From: Dechloromonas sp. H13 | GTDB lineage: Bacteria > Pseudomonadota > Gammaproteobacteria > Burkholderiales > Rhodocyclaceae | DNA length: 64,000 bases | NCBI RefSeq assembly: GCF_009469615.1 | Contig: NZ_SSXX01000008.1 | Coordinates: 1-64,000 of the forward strand | Direction of reading: 5' to 3' | Shown: positions 23,453 to 32,140 of the stretch, piece by piece | How positions within the stretch are numbered: position 1 is the first letter of the stretch | How the letters are laid out: each line of letters opens with the position of its first letter | Program-made: the position numbers and the translations under genes | The notes under the pieces: model-generated | Told to the model about the DNA's origin: nothing | The model's database searches: none | The model's input: the letters and a program-made list of their open reading frames with translations, nothing else

Positions 23453-24375
23453 GGCGTCAATGGAGAAAGCTCGGGCTACTGTATTGTCCATCGGACTGTG
23501 ACCGCCATCCAACACTTCTTTCACACGCAGCCAACCCGTTGCCAATTCGGCTTGAGGGAGATGTCTATCGGGTTTTCTTTAGCGGCAGGGATGCAAATAA
23601 CCGATCCTCTGTTGGTGCTGTTGATATTGACATTGTCAGACGCGAAGTCGTCTACGAACACCAACAGCCTTTCTTTCAACATGGGCCCAAAGGCAGTTTC
23701 TACGCGGATGGTGTCAGCATTGGCAACTGTTATGCGGTCGACGGTGTGCATTACATGCTTTTCATGGGTTGGCAGAATCCCGAAGCTGGTCATTGGCGGG
23801 GGGACATCGGCAGACTAATTGTACAGCCGAACCTCACTCTGGAATTGGATGTTGATGTCCCTTTCATGGGCTCCGATATTGTTGATCCGGTCAGCCTCTC
23901 GTATCCGTGGGTACTGGAAAATCCAGAGGGTGGTTATCGCATGTGGTACGGCTCTACCGCGACATGGGATGCAGGCAACGGAGAAATGTTGCATGTGATC
24001 AATTATGCAACGTCTCACGATGGACATTCTTGGCAGCGAGAGGGATTGGCGGTTCCGTTCGAGTTCGGCAGAGCGCAGGCCTTTTCAAGGCCCACAGTTC
24101 GACGTGATGAACAAGGGGCCTATGAGATGTGGTTTTCTTATCGAAGCGGTAGCGGGGAAAAATACCGAATCGGCCATGCAGTTAGCAGTGATGGTCGCAA
24201 TTGGGGTCTTTCGCTTGAGGACGCAGGCATTGATGTCTCAGCCGATGGGTGGGATTCGGAGATGATCGAATATCCATTCGTACTGGACCACAATGGCCAG
24301 TGGTACATGCTCTACAACGGTAACGGGTTTGGAAAGACAGGATTTGGTTTGGCAGTGCTGACCGATGGCTGGTGA
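23449..24375 (+). CDS. Five-bladed beta-propeller protein, glycoside hydrolase 43/32-like
   Basis: 308 residues without signal peptide or membrane helix. Blade-like repeats are visible: YRVFFSGRD, HYMLFMGWQ, YRMWYGSTA, YEMWFSYRS and WYMLYNGNG, each a hydrophobic strand with a W/Y-rich turn. Such propellers are shared by GH43, GH32 and GH68 and by inactive relatives within sugar clusters. The catalytic acids cannot be assigned with confidence. It overlaps the acyltransferase gene by four bases and the gtrA-like gene by eleven, so it belongs to the same unit. Cytoplasmic location argues against simple polysaccharide digestion. Confidence 0.6.
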   Translation: MRRQWRKLGLLYCPSDCDRHPTLLSHAANPLPIRLEGDVYRVFFSGRDANNRSSVGAVDIDIVRREVVYEHQQPFFQHGPKGSFYADGVSIGNCYAVDGVHYMLFMGWQNPEAGHWRGDIGRLIVQPNLTLELDVDVPFMGSDIVDPVSLSYPWVLENPEGGYRMWYGSTATWDAGNGEMLHVINYATSHDGHSWQREGLAVPFEFGRAQAFSRPTVRRDEQGAYEMWFSYRSGSGEKYRIGHAVSSDGRNWGLSLEDAGIDVSADGWDSEMIEYPFVLDHNGQWYMLYNGNGFGKTGFGLAVLTDGW

Positions 24376-24787
24376 GGTTTTCAATATCAAGACCAGGGAG
24401 TCGGTTACGCAACTGTTTCGCTATGCTCTCGTAGGACTGCTGAGCAATGTTGCAGGCTATCTGGTCTATTTGGCGTTTACTTACGTTGGTGGGACTCCGA
24501 AAGTCACCATGACCTTGCTATATGGCGTTGGTGCGGCGGTTGGCTTTTTCGGAAACAGAAGTCTCACTTTTGAACACCAAGGAAGCATCATGGGGGCTGG
24601 GGTTCGGTATGTCATTGCGCACTGTATTGGCTACTTGCTTAACCTCGGCATCCTTATTGTGTTTGTCGATAAATTGGGTCACCCCCATCAGTGGGTTCAG
24701 GGTGTTGCAATTTTCGTAGTGGCAGCGTTCCTGTTTCTAGCATTCAAGGTTTTCGTGTTTCCCGATAGTCGTGAGGTCGCACGATGA
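24365..24787 (+). CDS. GtrA-family flippase-like membrane protein
   Basis: 140 residues with four hydrophobic helices. FRYALVGLLSNVAGYLVY in the first helix, AAVGFFGNRSLTF before the third, and AFKVFVFP near the end are the GtrA/DPMS signature features. GtrA proteins move undecaprenyl-phosphate sugars across the inner membrane. It overlaps the propeller gene by eleven bases and the methyltransferase gene by four. The pairing with the GtrB-like gene at 21828 supports a gtr-type module. Confidence 0.85.
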   Translation: MAGEVFNIKTRESVTQLFRYALVGLLSNVAGYLVYLAFTYVGGTPKVTMTLLYGVGAAVGFFGNRSLTFEHQGSIMGAGVRYVIAHCIGYLLNLGILIVFVDKLGHPHQWVQGVAIFVVAAFLFLAFKVFVFPDSREVAR

Positions 24788-25668
24788 AGCGCTGCCTCTC
24801 TTGCCAACACATATTCTCCTCCTTCGCGACTGATTGCCCGGCTTGCGGGTTTTCGCCAGTGCTCAAAGATGGCTTCCAGTTGTATGCGCCTGACTTTGCC
24901 GAGAGCGGGGGAGGGTTCAAGGCTAGTTATTTCTCAGAACTGGCACGATTGGAAGCGCAGAATTTCTGGTTTCGATGCAGAAACCAATTGATCGTTTGGG
25001 CTCTAAACAAGTATTGCAAGGATTTTCAGTCGTTTCTCGAAGTCGGGTGTGGCACGGGTTTCGTCTTGTCCGGTGTGTCGCAGGCATTTCCTGCCGCTAC
25101 ATTGCTTGGTAGCGAGATTTTTACAGCCGGCCTTGGCTATGCTGCGGCAAGGTTGCCGTCAGTCAAATTCATTCAGATGGATGCCAGGAACATTCCGTAT
25201 CGTGACGAGTTCGATGTCATTGGGGCTTTCGATGTTCTGGAACACATTGACGATGACGTCACGGTTCTTCGTGAAGTGCGCGCGGCACTGAAGGAGAAAG
25301 GTTTCTTGTTCATTACCGTTCCTCAACATGCATGGTTATGGAGCCCAGTGGATGAGTATGCATGCCACGTGAGAAGGTACTCGGCTTCCGAATTGCACTC
25401 AAAGCTTGAATCGGTCGGCTTCGAAATCGTGCGCAGCACTTCATTTGTATCCGTATTGCTGCCGGCGTTATTGCTGTCGCGAGTCAAACAAAGGTACACG
25501 CAGTCAAACATTGATCCGGCCGATGAATTGAAGCTTTCAACGGGCTTGAATGCTCTTCTCTACAAAGTGATGCAGGCTGAATTTGGGGTGATAAGAAGCG
25601 GGATTAATCTGCCCATTGGTGGTTCACGACTGGTTGTTGCCAAGCGAAGAGATTGGGTATCGAAATGA
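24784..25668 (+). CDS. SAM-dependent methyltransferase with N-terminal zinc ribbon
   Basis: 294 residues. The N-terminus has two Cys-x2-Cys pairs (CLSC and CPAC, about residues 4-22), a small zinc ribbon. A class I methyltransferase fold follows, with motif I EVGCGTGFVLSG at about 87, a motif II-like GAFDVLEHIDDD and GFLFITVPQHAWLWS. The UbiG/Methyltransf_11-like type and the cluster context suggest methylation of a sugar or lipid-linked intermediate; the target is unknown. It overlaps gtrA by ATGA, and a 45-base gap separates it from the aminotransferase gene. Confidence 0.75.
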   Translation: MKRCLSCQHIFSSFATDCPACGFSPVLKDGFQLYAPDFAESGGGFKASYFSELARLEAQNFWFRCRNQLIVWALNKYCKDFQSFLEVGCGTGFVLSGVSQAFPAATLLGSEIFTAGLGYAAARLPSVKFIQMDARNIPYRDEFDVIGAFDVLEHIDDDVTVLREVRAALKEKGFLFITVPQHAWLWSPVDEYACHVRRYSASELHSKLESVGFEIVRSTSFVSVLLPALLLSRVKQRYTQSNIDPADELKLSTGLNALLYKVMQAEFGVIRSGINLPIGGSRLVVAKRRDWVSK

Positions 25669-25713
25669 TTGTTGGCTCACGAGTACTAGAACTGGCTGCC
25701 AGGGGGATCGTAA

Positions 25714-26862
25714 GTGGCTAACGAGAAGATACCGTTCAACAAGCCTTACATGACCGGCAAGGAACTCTATTACATTGCCGAAGCCAAGTTCGGCAACATG
25801 CTAGCCGGTGATGGACCTTTTACAAAACGTTGCCATCGCTGGCTTGAGCAGAAGACCGGGTGTAACAAGGCGTTATTGACCCATTCTTGTACCGCGGCGC
25901 TGGAGATGGCAGCTCTGTTGCTGGATATCCAGCCTGGCGACGAAGTCATCATGCCGTCGTTCACATTTGTGTCCACTGCCAATGCTTTTGTCTTGCGCGG
26001 CGGGGTGCCGGTGTTTGTGGATATCCGTGAAGACACACTGAATCTTGATGAGCGTTTGATCGAAGCGGCCATTACACCGCGCACCAAAGCGATTGTGCCA
26101 GTGCACTACGCGGGTGTCGCGTGCAAGATGGATACCATCATGGCGATCGCTCGCCGGTATGGGTTGAAGGTGGTAGAGGATGCCGCGCAAGGCGTCATAT
26201 CCAGCTACAAGGGGAACGCGCTAGGGAGTATCGGTGACCTTGGTGCATACAGTTTTCACGAGACGAAGAATGTGATTTCCGGAGAAGGTGGGGCGCTATT
26301 GGTCAACGATCCAGAACTGGCATTGCGTGCAGAGATCATTCGAGAAAAGGGCACGGATCGCAGCCGTTTCTTCCGGGGTGAAGTGGATAAGTACACCTGG
26401 CAGGAAGTGGGCTCATCCTTCCTTCCCGGGGAACTTATTGCAGCATTCCTCTGGGCGCAACTGGAAGAGGCGGAGTGGATTACCAATGACCGCCTGGCGA
26501 GTTGGGGGCGTTATCACGAACTACTGGCGCCACTGGAAGCGAAGGGCATCCTTCGTCGACCGGTTATTCCGGAAGGGTGCCAGCATAACGCGCACATGTA
26601 TTACGTGCTGCTGGCACCCGAAATTGACCGGCAACTGGTATTGAACGAATTGAAACGCAACGAGATTTACTCGGTGTTTCACTACGTGCCTCTGCACTCT
26701 TCGCCTGCCGGGCAGCGATATGGGCGGGTACATGGTTCGCTGGAGATGACTAATGGCCAAGCTGAGCGTTTGATCAGGTTGCCGTTGTGGGTTGGTATCG
26801 CAGCTGAGCAGCAGGGCCAGATAGTCAATGTGCTTGGACAGTTTTTGGGGAAGCACTACTGA
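25714..26862 (+). CDS. wecE: dTDP-4-amino-4,6-dideoxy-sugar transaminase (WecE-like)
   Basis: DegT/DnrJ/EryC1 family PLP aminotransferase, 382 residues. It opens with IPFNKPYMTGKELYYI as WecE does. Other features are THSCTAALEMAALLL, MPSFTFVSTANAF, VEDAAQGV and the PLP lysine in SFHETKNVISGEGGAL. WecE converts dTDP-4-keto-6-deoxyglucose (the RfbB product) to dTDP-Fuc4N with glutamate. The start is GTG at 25714, preceded by AGGGGG at seven bases. It is separated from rfbA/rfbB by 14 kb but is in the same orientation. Confidence 0.9.
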   Translation: MANEKIPFNKPYMTGKELYYIAEAKFGNMLAGDGPFTKRCHRWLEQKTGCNKALLTHSCTAALEMAALLLDIQPGDEVIMPSFTFVSTANAFVLRGGVPVFVDIREDTLNLDERLIEAAITPRTKAIVPVHYAGVACKMDTIMAIARRYGLKVVEDAAQGVISSYKGNALGSIGDLGAYSFHETKNVISGEGGALLVNDPELALRAEIIREKGTDRSRFFRGEVDKYTWQEVGSSFLPGELIAAFLWAQLEEAEWITNDRLASWGRYHELLAPLEAKGILRRPVIPEGCQHNAHMYYVLLAPEIDRQLVLNELKRNEIYSVFHYVPLHSSPAGQRYGRVHGSLEMTNGQAERLIRLPLWVGIAAEQQGQIVNVLGQFLGKHY

Positions 26863-26879
26863 TTTATTCTTGAGTATCT

Positions 26880-27056
26880 TGGTAATCCAACCAACATTTT
26901 TCGCGGCGGTCAAAAGTAAAGTTGGTTAAAAATACTAAATTCTATTTTTTGGGGTTATGGCACCGAGCGCCATCTTAGGACGTTCGTGATTGTAGGTCCC
27001 CATCCAGTGGGGTGGATGATGCTGCGCCTAATCGATCGACTTGAACAGGTAACCTA
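26880..27056 (-). mobile_element. Decayed IS3-family transposase C-terminus with probable IS end
   Basis: Read on the minus strand, 27051-26935 translates as YLFKSID, a stop, AQHHPPHWMGTYNHERPK, then MALGAITPKNRI and a stop. The TYNHERP-x-MALG-x-ITP sequence is the conserved end of the IS3-family OrfB integrase. It carries an in-frame TAG and a Gly where a Trp is usual, so it is dead. Downstream of the transposase stop, 26880-26930 holds an AACCAAC/GTTGGTT inverted repeat (26889-26895 and 26921-26927). This could be the old IS terminus; that boundary is inferred. The rest of the element is missing. It lies between wecE and the beta-helix gene. Confidence 0.75.
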
Positions 27057-27057
27057 T

Positions 27058-28254
27058 ATGGTCAATGAAAAAACTAAACTCATAAGCTTATATGGCATAT
27101 TATTAATAATATCAGTTTGGGCAAAAAACGCATTCAGCGCTGAGAAAACAACTACTGGGTGTGACGTGAATGCATTTGTGGTATCAAAGCTGATAATGGT
27201 TAATTCTGAAACTGTATTTAATGGCAATCCAGCCTCAATCTGCATTGAGGGGTACGGAGGATTTCGCGTCCGTGCGGGAGGAAAATTAATACTCAAAAAT
27301 ACCACAGTGACTTTGTTGCATAATGCTAGTAATAAAACAGGTGCAGCCTTTATTAAACTAGATCCGGGAAGTGCTCTTCGGTTAACGCGAGTTAAAATAA
27401 TATCCAATCTCGAGACGGCAACTAAGGAAGCTGTAGACAAAAATACTGGGGCCTTGAATATAGAAGGAAGTGAAAATGTTATTGCTGGGGAGACTGCAAG
27501 AGACTTGGGGGTTAGACTTGAAATATCTGACAGTTTCGTAATCTCCAAGCACGCGTATTCAACTGGAGGCATTTTCATTAAGCCATCAACTAAAAATGCA
27601 AAGGGTGTCTCAGGGTGGATTGTCAATACTCGCTTTGAGAATACTTGGAGCCCTATAAAATTATATGGCGCCAAAAATTTTAATGTGTCTAATAATGTGT
27701 TTAAAAGAAACCCTGGGACAAATATTTCAATCTCTGGAACAGATGTATTGATTAGCAAAAATGAGATAGTCTTTCCAGGAAATGGGTACATTGGCGACGG
27801 GATAACAATATTTAATCCATTGAGCGAATCAAGAATACTTGAAAACAATATAACCGGCGGAAGTTGCTATGGGATATGGTTTTATAATTCACGATTTAGA
27901 AACATATTGGTTTCGCGCAACCGAATTTCATCTGGTGTTACAAATGGGCTTAATGTGTCGAATAATAAAAAATTCAAAAGCCACGGCTTGCTGATTAAAG
28001 AAAATCATTTCACTGCGAACGCAGGGTTTGGAGTGGGAATTGATTCAGACGTTTCAGGCGTCACCTTGGCATCAAATTATTTTATCGGAAATGCGTCATC
28101 TTTTGGTGATTTTGACATTGCAATATCAAATACCGCAGTTGCTGTAGTCAAAGATGATAATATCTCAGCTCAGAAAATTGACCCAAATTGGGCCAAAGAG
28201 CGATCGCCGAATCGTACTCACGTTAATGAGTCAATAAGGGTTCTAAGGTTTTAA
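27058..28254 (+). CDS. Secreted right-handed beta-helix protein
   Basis: 398 residues from ATG 27058, which gives a clean signal peptide (KLISLYGILLIISVWAKNAFS then AEK). An upstream in-frame start at 26986 would read through the IS remnant and was not chosen. The body is rich in Asn, Ile, Val and Ser, with repeated coils such as NNVFKRNPGTNISISG, ILENNITGGSCYGIWFYNS and ILVSRNRISSGVTNGLNVS. This is the pectate-lyase/NosD-like parallel beta-helix pattern. Such periplasmic proteins in glycan clusters can be lyases, epimerases or binding proteins; the catalytic residues are not identifiable. The gene is strikingly AT-rich. Confidence 0.75.
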   Translation: MVNEKTKLISLYGILLIISVWAKNAFSAEKTTTGCDVNAFVVSKLIMVNSETVFNGNPASICIEGYGGFRVRAGGKLILKNTTVTLLHNASNKTGAAFIKLDPGSALRLTRVKIISNLETATKEAVDKNTGALNIEGSENVIAGETARDLGVRLEISDSFVISKHAYSTGGIFIKPSTKNAKGVSGWIVNTRFENTWSPIKLYGAKNFNVSNNVFKRNPGTNISISGTDVLISKNEIVFPGNGYIGDGITIFNPLSESRILENNITGGSCYGIWFYNSRFRNILVSRNRISSGVTNGLNVSNNKKFKSHGLLIKENHFTANAGFGVGIDSDVSGVTLASNYFIGNASSFGDFDIAISNTAVAVVKDDNISAQKIDPNWAKERSPNRTHVNESIRVLRF

Positions 28255-28421
28255 CGTATCTCAATATTAAAGAATATCTGCCCCTTGGGTTTCTATAGTA
28301 TAATTGACTATTTTGACATCATTCATATTTGTGGGTTAACGGTAATATAACTGAGTGCTGTTAGTGTAATGTAATTTTTAAATTTTTTATTTTCCAATCG
28401 GGTTGCCTGTAGGAATATTTC
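28255..28421 (+). promoter_or_regulatory. AT-rich gap with possible promoter for asnB
   Basis: A gap of 167 bases, very rich in A+T. TATAAT occurs at 28299-28304 but lacks a -35 at normal distance. A TTGACT at 28304-28309 with TATTTG at 28326-28331 (16-base spacing) and a TTGACA at 28313-28318 are alternatives. Transcription of asnB onward may restart here after the AT-rich gene, but none of these is strong enough to be called firmly. Confidence 0.35.
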
Positions 28422-30281
28422 ATGTGTGGTTTATTCGGAGTGGTTTGTCGCAAAGAAGATTTCGAGGCGATTGGCCCAAGGATTGAGCGGGCTCACAAGA
28501 TACAGAGTCATCGCGGGCCGGATATGCGGGGCGAGGTCTTGCTGGATACGCGAGGTGGGCGCGTCGTCTATCTGGCTCATCAGCGTCTTTCCATTCTTGA
28601 TCTTAGCGATGCTGGCCGTCAGCCGATGCAAGACAGGGCGCAGTGCAGTTGGATTGCCTATAACGGCGAGGTTTATAACTACCGTGAATTGGCTGAAGCG
28701 ATCGGTTTCGAATCGATCGGGGGTAGCGATACTGAAGTCGTTCTTGAGTATTTCAGGCGCTATGGTGTTGAGGCGTCCCTGCCAAAATTCAATGGCATGT
28801 GGGGTATCGCGTGGATGTCCAAGGAGGACGACGTGCTCTATCTCACCAGGGATCGAGCAGGCGTAAAGCCGCTTTACTACACGCTCCGCGATGACCAACT
28901 GTTCTTTGCTTCAGAAATCAAGACACTGTTGGTTCTGGCTGGCCGTCGTCAGAAAATAAATCTTCAGGTCGTTGGGGAATACCTGCTTCAGTCGTTGCAG
29001 GATGCTTCAGATGCCACATTTTTTGCTGATATATTTGCCATAAAGCCGGGCAGTTACGCACGTGTTCCGTTGAGCGAGCCCCGCCTGGAAGTAAAACCTG
29101 TCGAATACTGGAATCCGTTCGCGGCGAATAACAATCCTGTCGATCCAAAGGATGTTATTGGCAACGTTCGTGAAATCGTTACGGATGCAGTGAAGCTGCG
29201 TTTGAGGGCTGATGTTCCGGTTGGCGTATTGCTATCCGGGGGGGTGGATTCATCGATTATTGCTGCGTGCGTGAAACAGGTCGTTGGTAGTGAGAGCGAT
29301 AACGTAACCGTTCTTTCGGCGGTAAGCCCTGGAATGCCCGGTGATGAATCTCATTTTATTGATCGGGTGGCGGCCCATCTGAATCTGAATCCGATCAAGG
29401 TCAATACGGCTTGGGGTGCAAACGAGTCAATGGCCCTGTTGCGCAAGGTGACATGGGCAAATGACACTCCCTTGGGGTCGTTCTCCAATGTTGCATTCTA
29501 TTTGCTGATGCAACGTGCCCACGAAGCGGGAATCAAAGTGGTCCTTAGCGGACAGGGGGCAGACGAATTGTTCTGCGGCTATCGAAAGTACTTGGCGTTT
29601 TATTTGCAACAACTCGCCAGGCGCAAGGATTTTGTCGGGTTACTCAAAACTGGATTTGATTTCTGGAAAAATGGTGTCGGCCTTAGCCAGTTCAACTTGA
29701 CTGAGGCACGTCGCTACCTTAGCCGCAGGGTTGAAACTGAAACCTTGGGGACTGCCCTGAAAAGTGCTTTTGCACCCTTGAGGCTTGGGGTGACGGGTGA
29801 GGGAATTGCTCATAGACAATGGCTGGACTACCGTAATTTCTCGGTGCCCTACCTAACCCATTACGAGGATCGGGCTTCGATGGCTTTCTCGCGAGAGGTG
29901 CGTCTTCCGTTCCTGGATTACCGGGTGGTTGAGTTGATGCTGAATGCGCCGATTCAATCCAAACTTAATGAAGGTTGGACAAAGTATTCATTGCGGAAAG
30001 CCTTTTCGGAACTGCTGCCCCCTGAAATTGCGTGGCGAAAGGATAAACAGGGTTTTTCGATGCCTCAGGAAGAGTGGTTAAGGGGCGAACTAAAGAGTGA
30101 ATGGCTCAGTGTGCTTCACCAAAACGCTGAAGTATTCAAGCGGGGCATACTTGATCACAATGGTCTGCATGCGAAATTTGAGCGTTTCTGTGCAAAGGAA
30201 TCTGGCATTTGGTACCGAGAGGTTTTCGCGCCGCTTGCATTGGAGATATGGTTCCAGGAATTTTCTGAATTTATTGATTGA
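28422..30281 (+). CDS. Asparagine-synthetase-type amidotransferase (AsnB family)
   Basis: 619 residues. The N-terminal class II glutaminase domain has the nucleophile Cys2 (MCGLFGVV), SHRGPDMRG, HQRLSILDLS and YNGEVYNYREL. The C-terminal synthetase domain has the pyrophosphate loop LLSGGVDSS and SGQGADELFCGYRKY. In polysaccharide clusters such enzymes (for example WbpS) amidate hexuronic acids rather than aspartate. The ManNAcA made by WecB/WecC is the likely target here, which is inference. The PPi-loop codons contain a seven-G run (29238-29244), but the frame is intact. Confidence 0.9.
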   Translation: MCGLFGVVCRKEDFEAIGPRIERAHKIQSHRGPDMRGEVLLDTRGGRVVYLAHQRLSILDLSDAGRQPMQDRAQCSWIAYNGEVYNYRELAEAIGFESIGGSDTEVVLEYFRRYGVEASLPKFNGMWGIAWMSKEDDVLYLTRDRAGVKPLYYTLRDDQLFFASEIKTLLVLAGRRQKINLQVVGEYLLQSLQDASDATFFADIFAIKPGSYARVPLSEPRLEVKPVEYWNPFAANNNPVDPKDVIGNVREIVTDAVKLRLRADVPVGVLLSGGVDSSIIAACVKQVVGSESDNVTVLSAVSPGMPGDESHFIDRVAAHLNLNPIKVNTAWGANESMALLRKVTWANDTPLGSFSNVAFYLLMQRAHEAGIKVVLSGQGADELFCGYRKYLAFYLQQLARRKDFVGLLKTGFDFWKNGVGLSQFNLTEARRYLSRRVETETLGTALKSAFAPLRLGVTGEGIAHRQWLDYRNFSVPYLTHYEDRASMAFSREVRLPFLDYRVVELMLNAPIQSKLNEGWTKYSLRKAFSELLPPEIAWRKDKQGFSMPQEEWLRGELKSEWLSVLHQNAEVFKRGILDHNGLHAKFERFCAKESGIWYREVFAPLALEIWFQEFSEFID

Positions 30282-30286
30282 TTCAC

Positions 30287-32140
30287 ATGCGCGGATTTTC
30301 GAGATTGCTGGGTATCGCGAAATTGCTACCGCGGCTTGGCTTGACAAATATATTCCGGGTAGCCAGGCATCGGGTTTTGTTGAAACTGCGGATACATCCG
30401 GTTTGTCGGCTGAAAGCCGAGATTGTTGCGGGTCCGTTTTTTCAGGAGGTCGTTAGCAGTCACAATCTGTTGGCATCACAGGCTTGGCAGGGAACACTAA
30501 AGTATTTCGATTGGTTCGAGGTTCCTGTTCCGGTGGGGGGCACGCCGAATTGGTTCTACAAGCCGTTTAGCGGTGGGGCTGATTGGCCCTCGGATGGTCC
30601 TTGGTGGAAACAGGATACTTCAATCAAGAACACGGGTGACATAAAGGAAGTATGGGATCTCTCCAGGTTCAACTGGGTTTTGGCAATGGCTCAACGAGTT
30701 GCCAACGGTGACAATGCGGAAATTCATCGCCTTAACGAATGGCTTCGTGATTGGTCAGAAAAAAACCCACCGTACATGGGGCCGAATTGGGGGTGCGGGC
30801 AAGAGGCTTCTATCAGGGTGATGCACCTTGCCATTGCTGCTGTAATCCTTGAGCAAGACAAGTTACCTTCACCTCCTGTCTTAAGCTTCATCAGGGCGCA
30901 TCTGGCACGGATTGCACCTACCCTGAGCTATGCACTTTCCCAAGACAACAATCATGGTGTCTTGGAAGCCTCTGGATTGTTTGTCGGAGGTGAGTGGCTC
31001 TACGCCGTGTGTGGTGATGCTCATGCCAGAAAGTGGGCGGATCTGGGTAGAAAATGGCTTGAGGAAAGAGCGAGAAGGCTGATCTCTCCTGATGGGGGCT
31101 TCAGTATGTACTCCGTTGCATATCACCGAGAGTTTTTAGATGCGCTGACGATTTGTGAATTTTGGCGGAGTCGGTTTGAACTGGCTTCATTTTCGCCGCT
31201 GTTCCGGGAGCGTGCCAAAGAAGCAGCGTTATGGTTGAAAGCATTTACACATCTGGTAACGGGCGATGCGCCGAACATCGGGGCAAATGATGGCACTAGA
31301 TTACTACCACTGACGGATACTGAATATCGCGAGTTTCGTCCCTCCGTTCAAATGGCTTGTGTTTTGTTCGCTGGACGTGGAGCTTACGATCAAGACGGTC
31401 CATGGAATTTGCCGCTACATTGGCTTGGAGTGCCAATTCCGAAAGAAACCTTGCCAAGCGATAAATCGCGACTATTTGATGACTGTGGGTTTGCAGTTCT
31501 CCGTGGGGAGTCTGGAAACGGAGACTATCAAGCATTTGTTCGTTATCCAAGATTCCGCTTCCGCCCGAGCCACGCCGATGCATTGCATCTCGATCTTTGG
31601 ATTGACGGAGTCAATATATTGAGGGATGGTGGGTCATATACTTACGACTCCAAATTGGGTGCTTTGGATTATCTTGTTGGCACTGAATCGCATAATACAT
31701 TCCAATTTGACGATAGAGATCAAATGCCTCGTTTTAGCACCTTCCTTTTGGGGAATTGGCTGGAGCTGACAGAGCGTTCAAATATTCAACCCCTGGACGG
31801 CGAAGTAGCCTTTTCTGCAAAATACTCGGATGATAAAAATTCCGTTCATGAACGTAAGATTAATCTGATGCCAGAGAAGCTTACTGTTTGCGATAGCGTG
31901 GGTGGATTTTCAAACAAAGCAGTGTTACGCTGGCGCCTTGTTCCTGGTGATTGGAAGGTTTTGGATAACGTAGTTGCAAACGGTCGATTTCGACTTGAGG
32001 TGTGCTCAAGTGTGACAATCAAGCGATTTGAGATAATCAATGGATTTGAGTCACGCGGTTATTGGCGGAAAACCCAACTGCAAGTATTAGAGGTGGAGAT
32101 CAATTGTCCTGGAGTTGTTACAACAATTTTTCGTTGGTAA
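30287..32140 (+). CDS. Heparinase II/III family uronate lyase-like protein
   Basis: About 617 residues. An alpha-toroid half contains NWGCGQEASIRVMHLAI, DNNHGVLEASGLF and SVAYHREFLDAL. The C-terminal beta-sandwich half has RPSHADALHLDLWIDG and GTESHNTFQFDD, the heparinase II/III C-terminal pattern. These enzymes cleave uronic-acid polymers by beta-elimination. No signal peptide is visible; the N-terminus (FSRLLGIAKLLPRLGLTNIF) is only amphipathic. ATG at 30287 is preferred, but a TTG at 30278 overlaps the asnB stop. Adjacency to asnB and the presence of wecC fit a uronate-containing polymer. Confidence 0.85.
   Translation: MRGFSRLLGIAKLLPRLGLTNIFRVARHRVLLKLRIHPVCRLKAEIVAGPFFQEVVSSHNLLASQAWQGTLKYFDWFEVPVPVGGTPNWFYKPFSGGADWPSDGPWWKQDTSIKNTGDIKEVWDLSRFNWVLAMAQRVANGDNAEIHRLNEWLRDWSEKNPPYMGPNWGCGQEASIRVMHLAIAAVILEQDKLPSPPVLSFIRAHLARIAPTLSYALSQDNNHGVLEASGLFVGGEWLYAVCGDAHARKWADLGRKWLEERARRLISPDGGFSMYSVAYHREFLDALTICEFWRSRFELASFSPLFRERAKEAALWLKAFTHLVTGDAPNIGANDGTRLLPLTDTEYREFRPSVQMACVLFAGRGAYDQDGPWNLPLHWLGVPIPKETLPSDKSRLFDDCGFAVLRGESGNGDYQAFVRYPRFRFRPSHADALHLDLWIDGVNILRDGGSYTYDSKLGALDYLVGTESHNTFQFDDRDQMPRFSTFLLGNWLELTERSNIQPLDGEVAFSAKYSDDKNSVHERKINLMPEKLTVCDSVGGFSNKAVLRWRLVPGDWKVLDNVVANGRFRLEVCSSVTIKRFEIINGFESRGYWRKTQLQVLEVEINCPGVVTTIFRW

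Noticed and set aside
26986..27057. Upstream start for the beta-helix gene
   Set aside because: The extra codons are the reverse complement of the IS3 transposase remnant and would bury the signal peptide.
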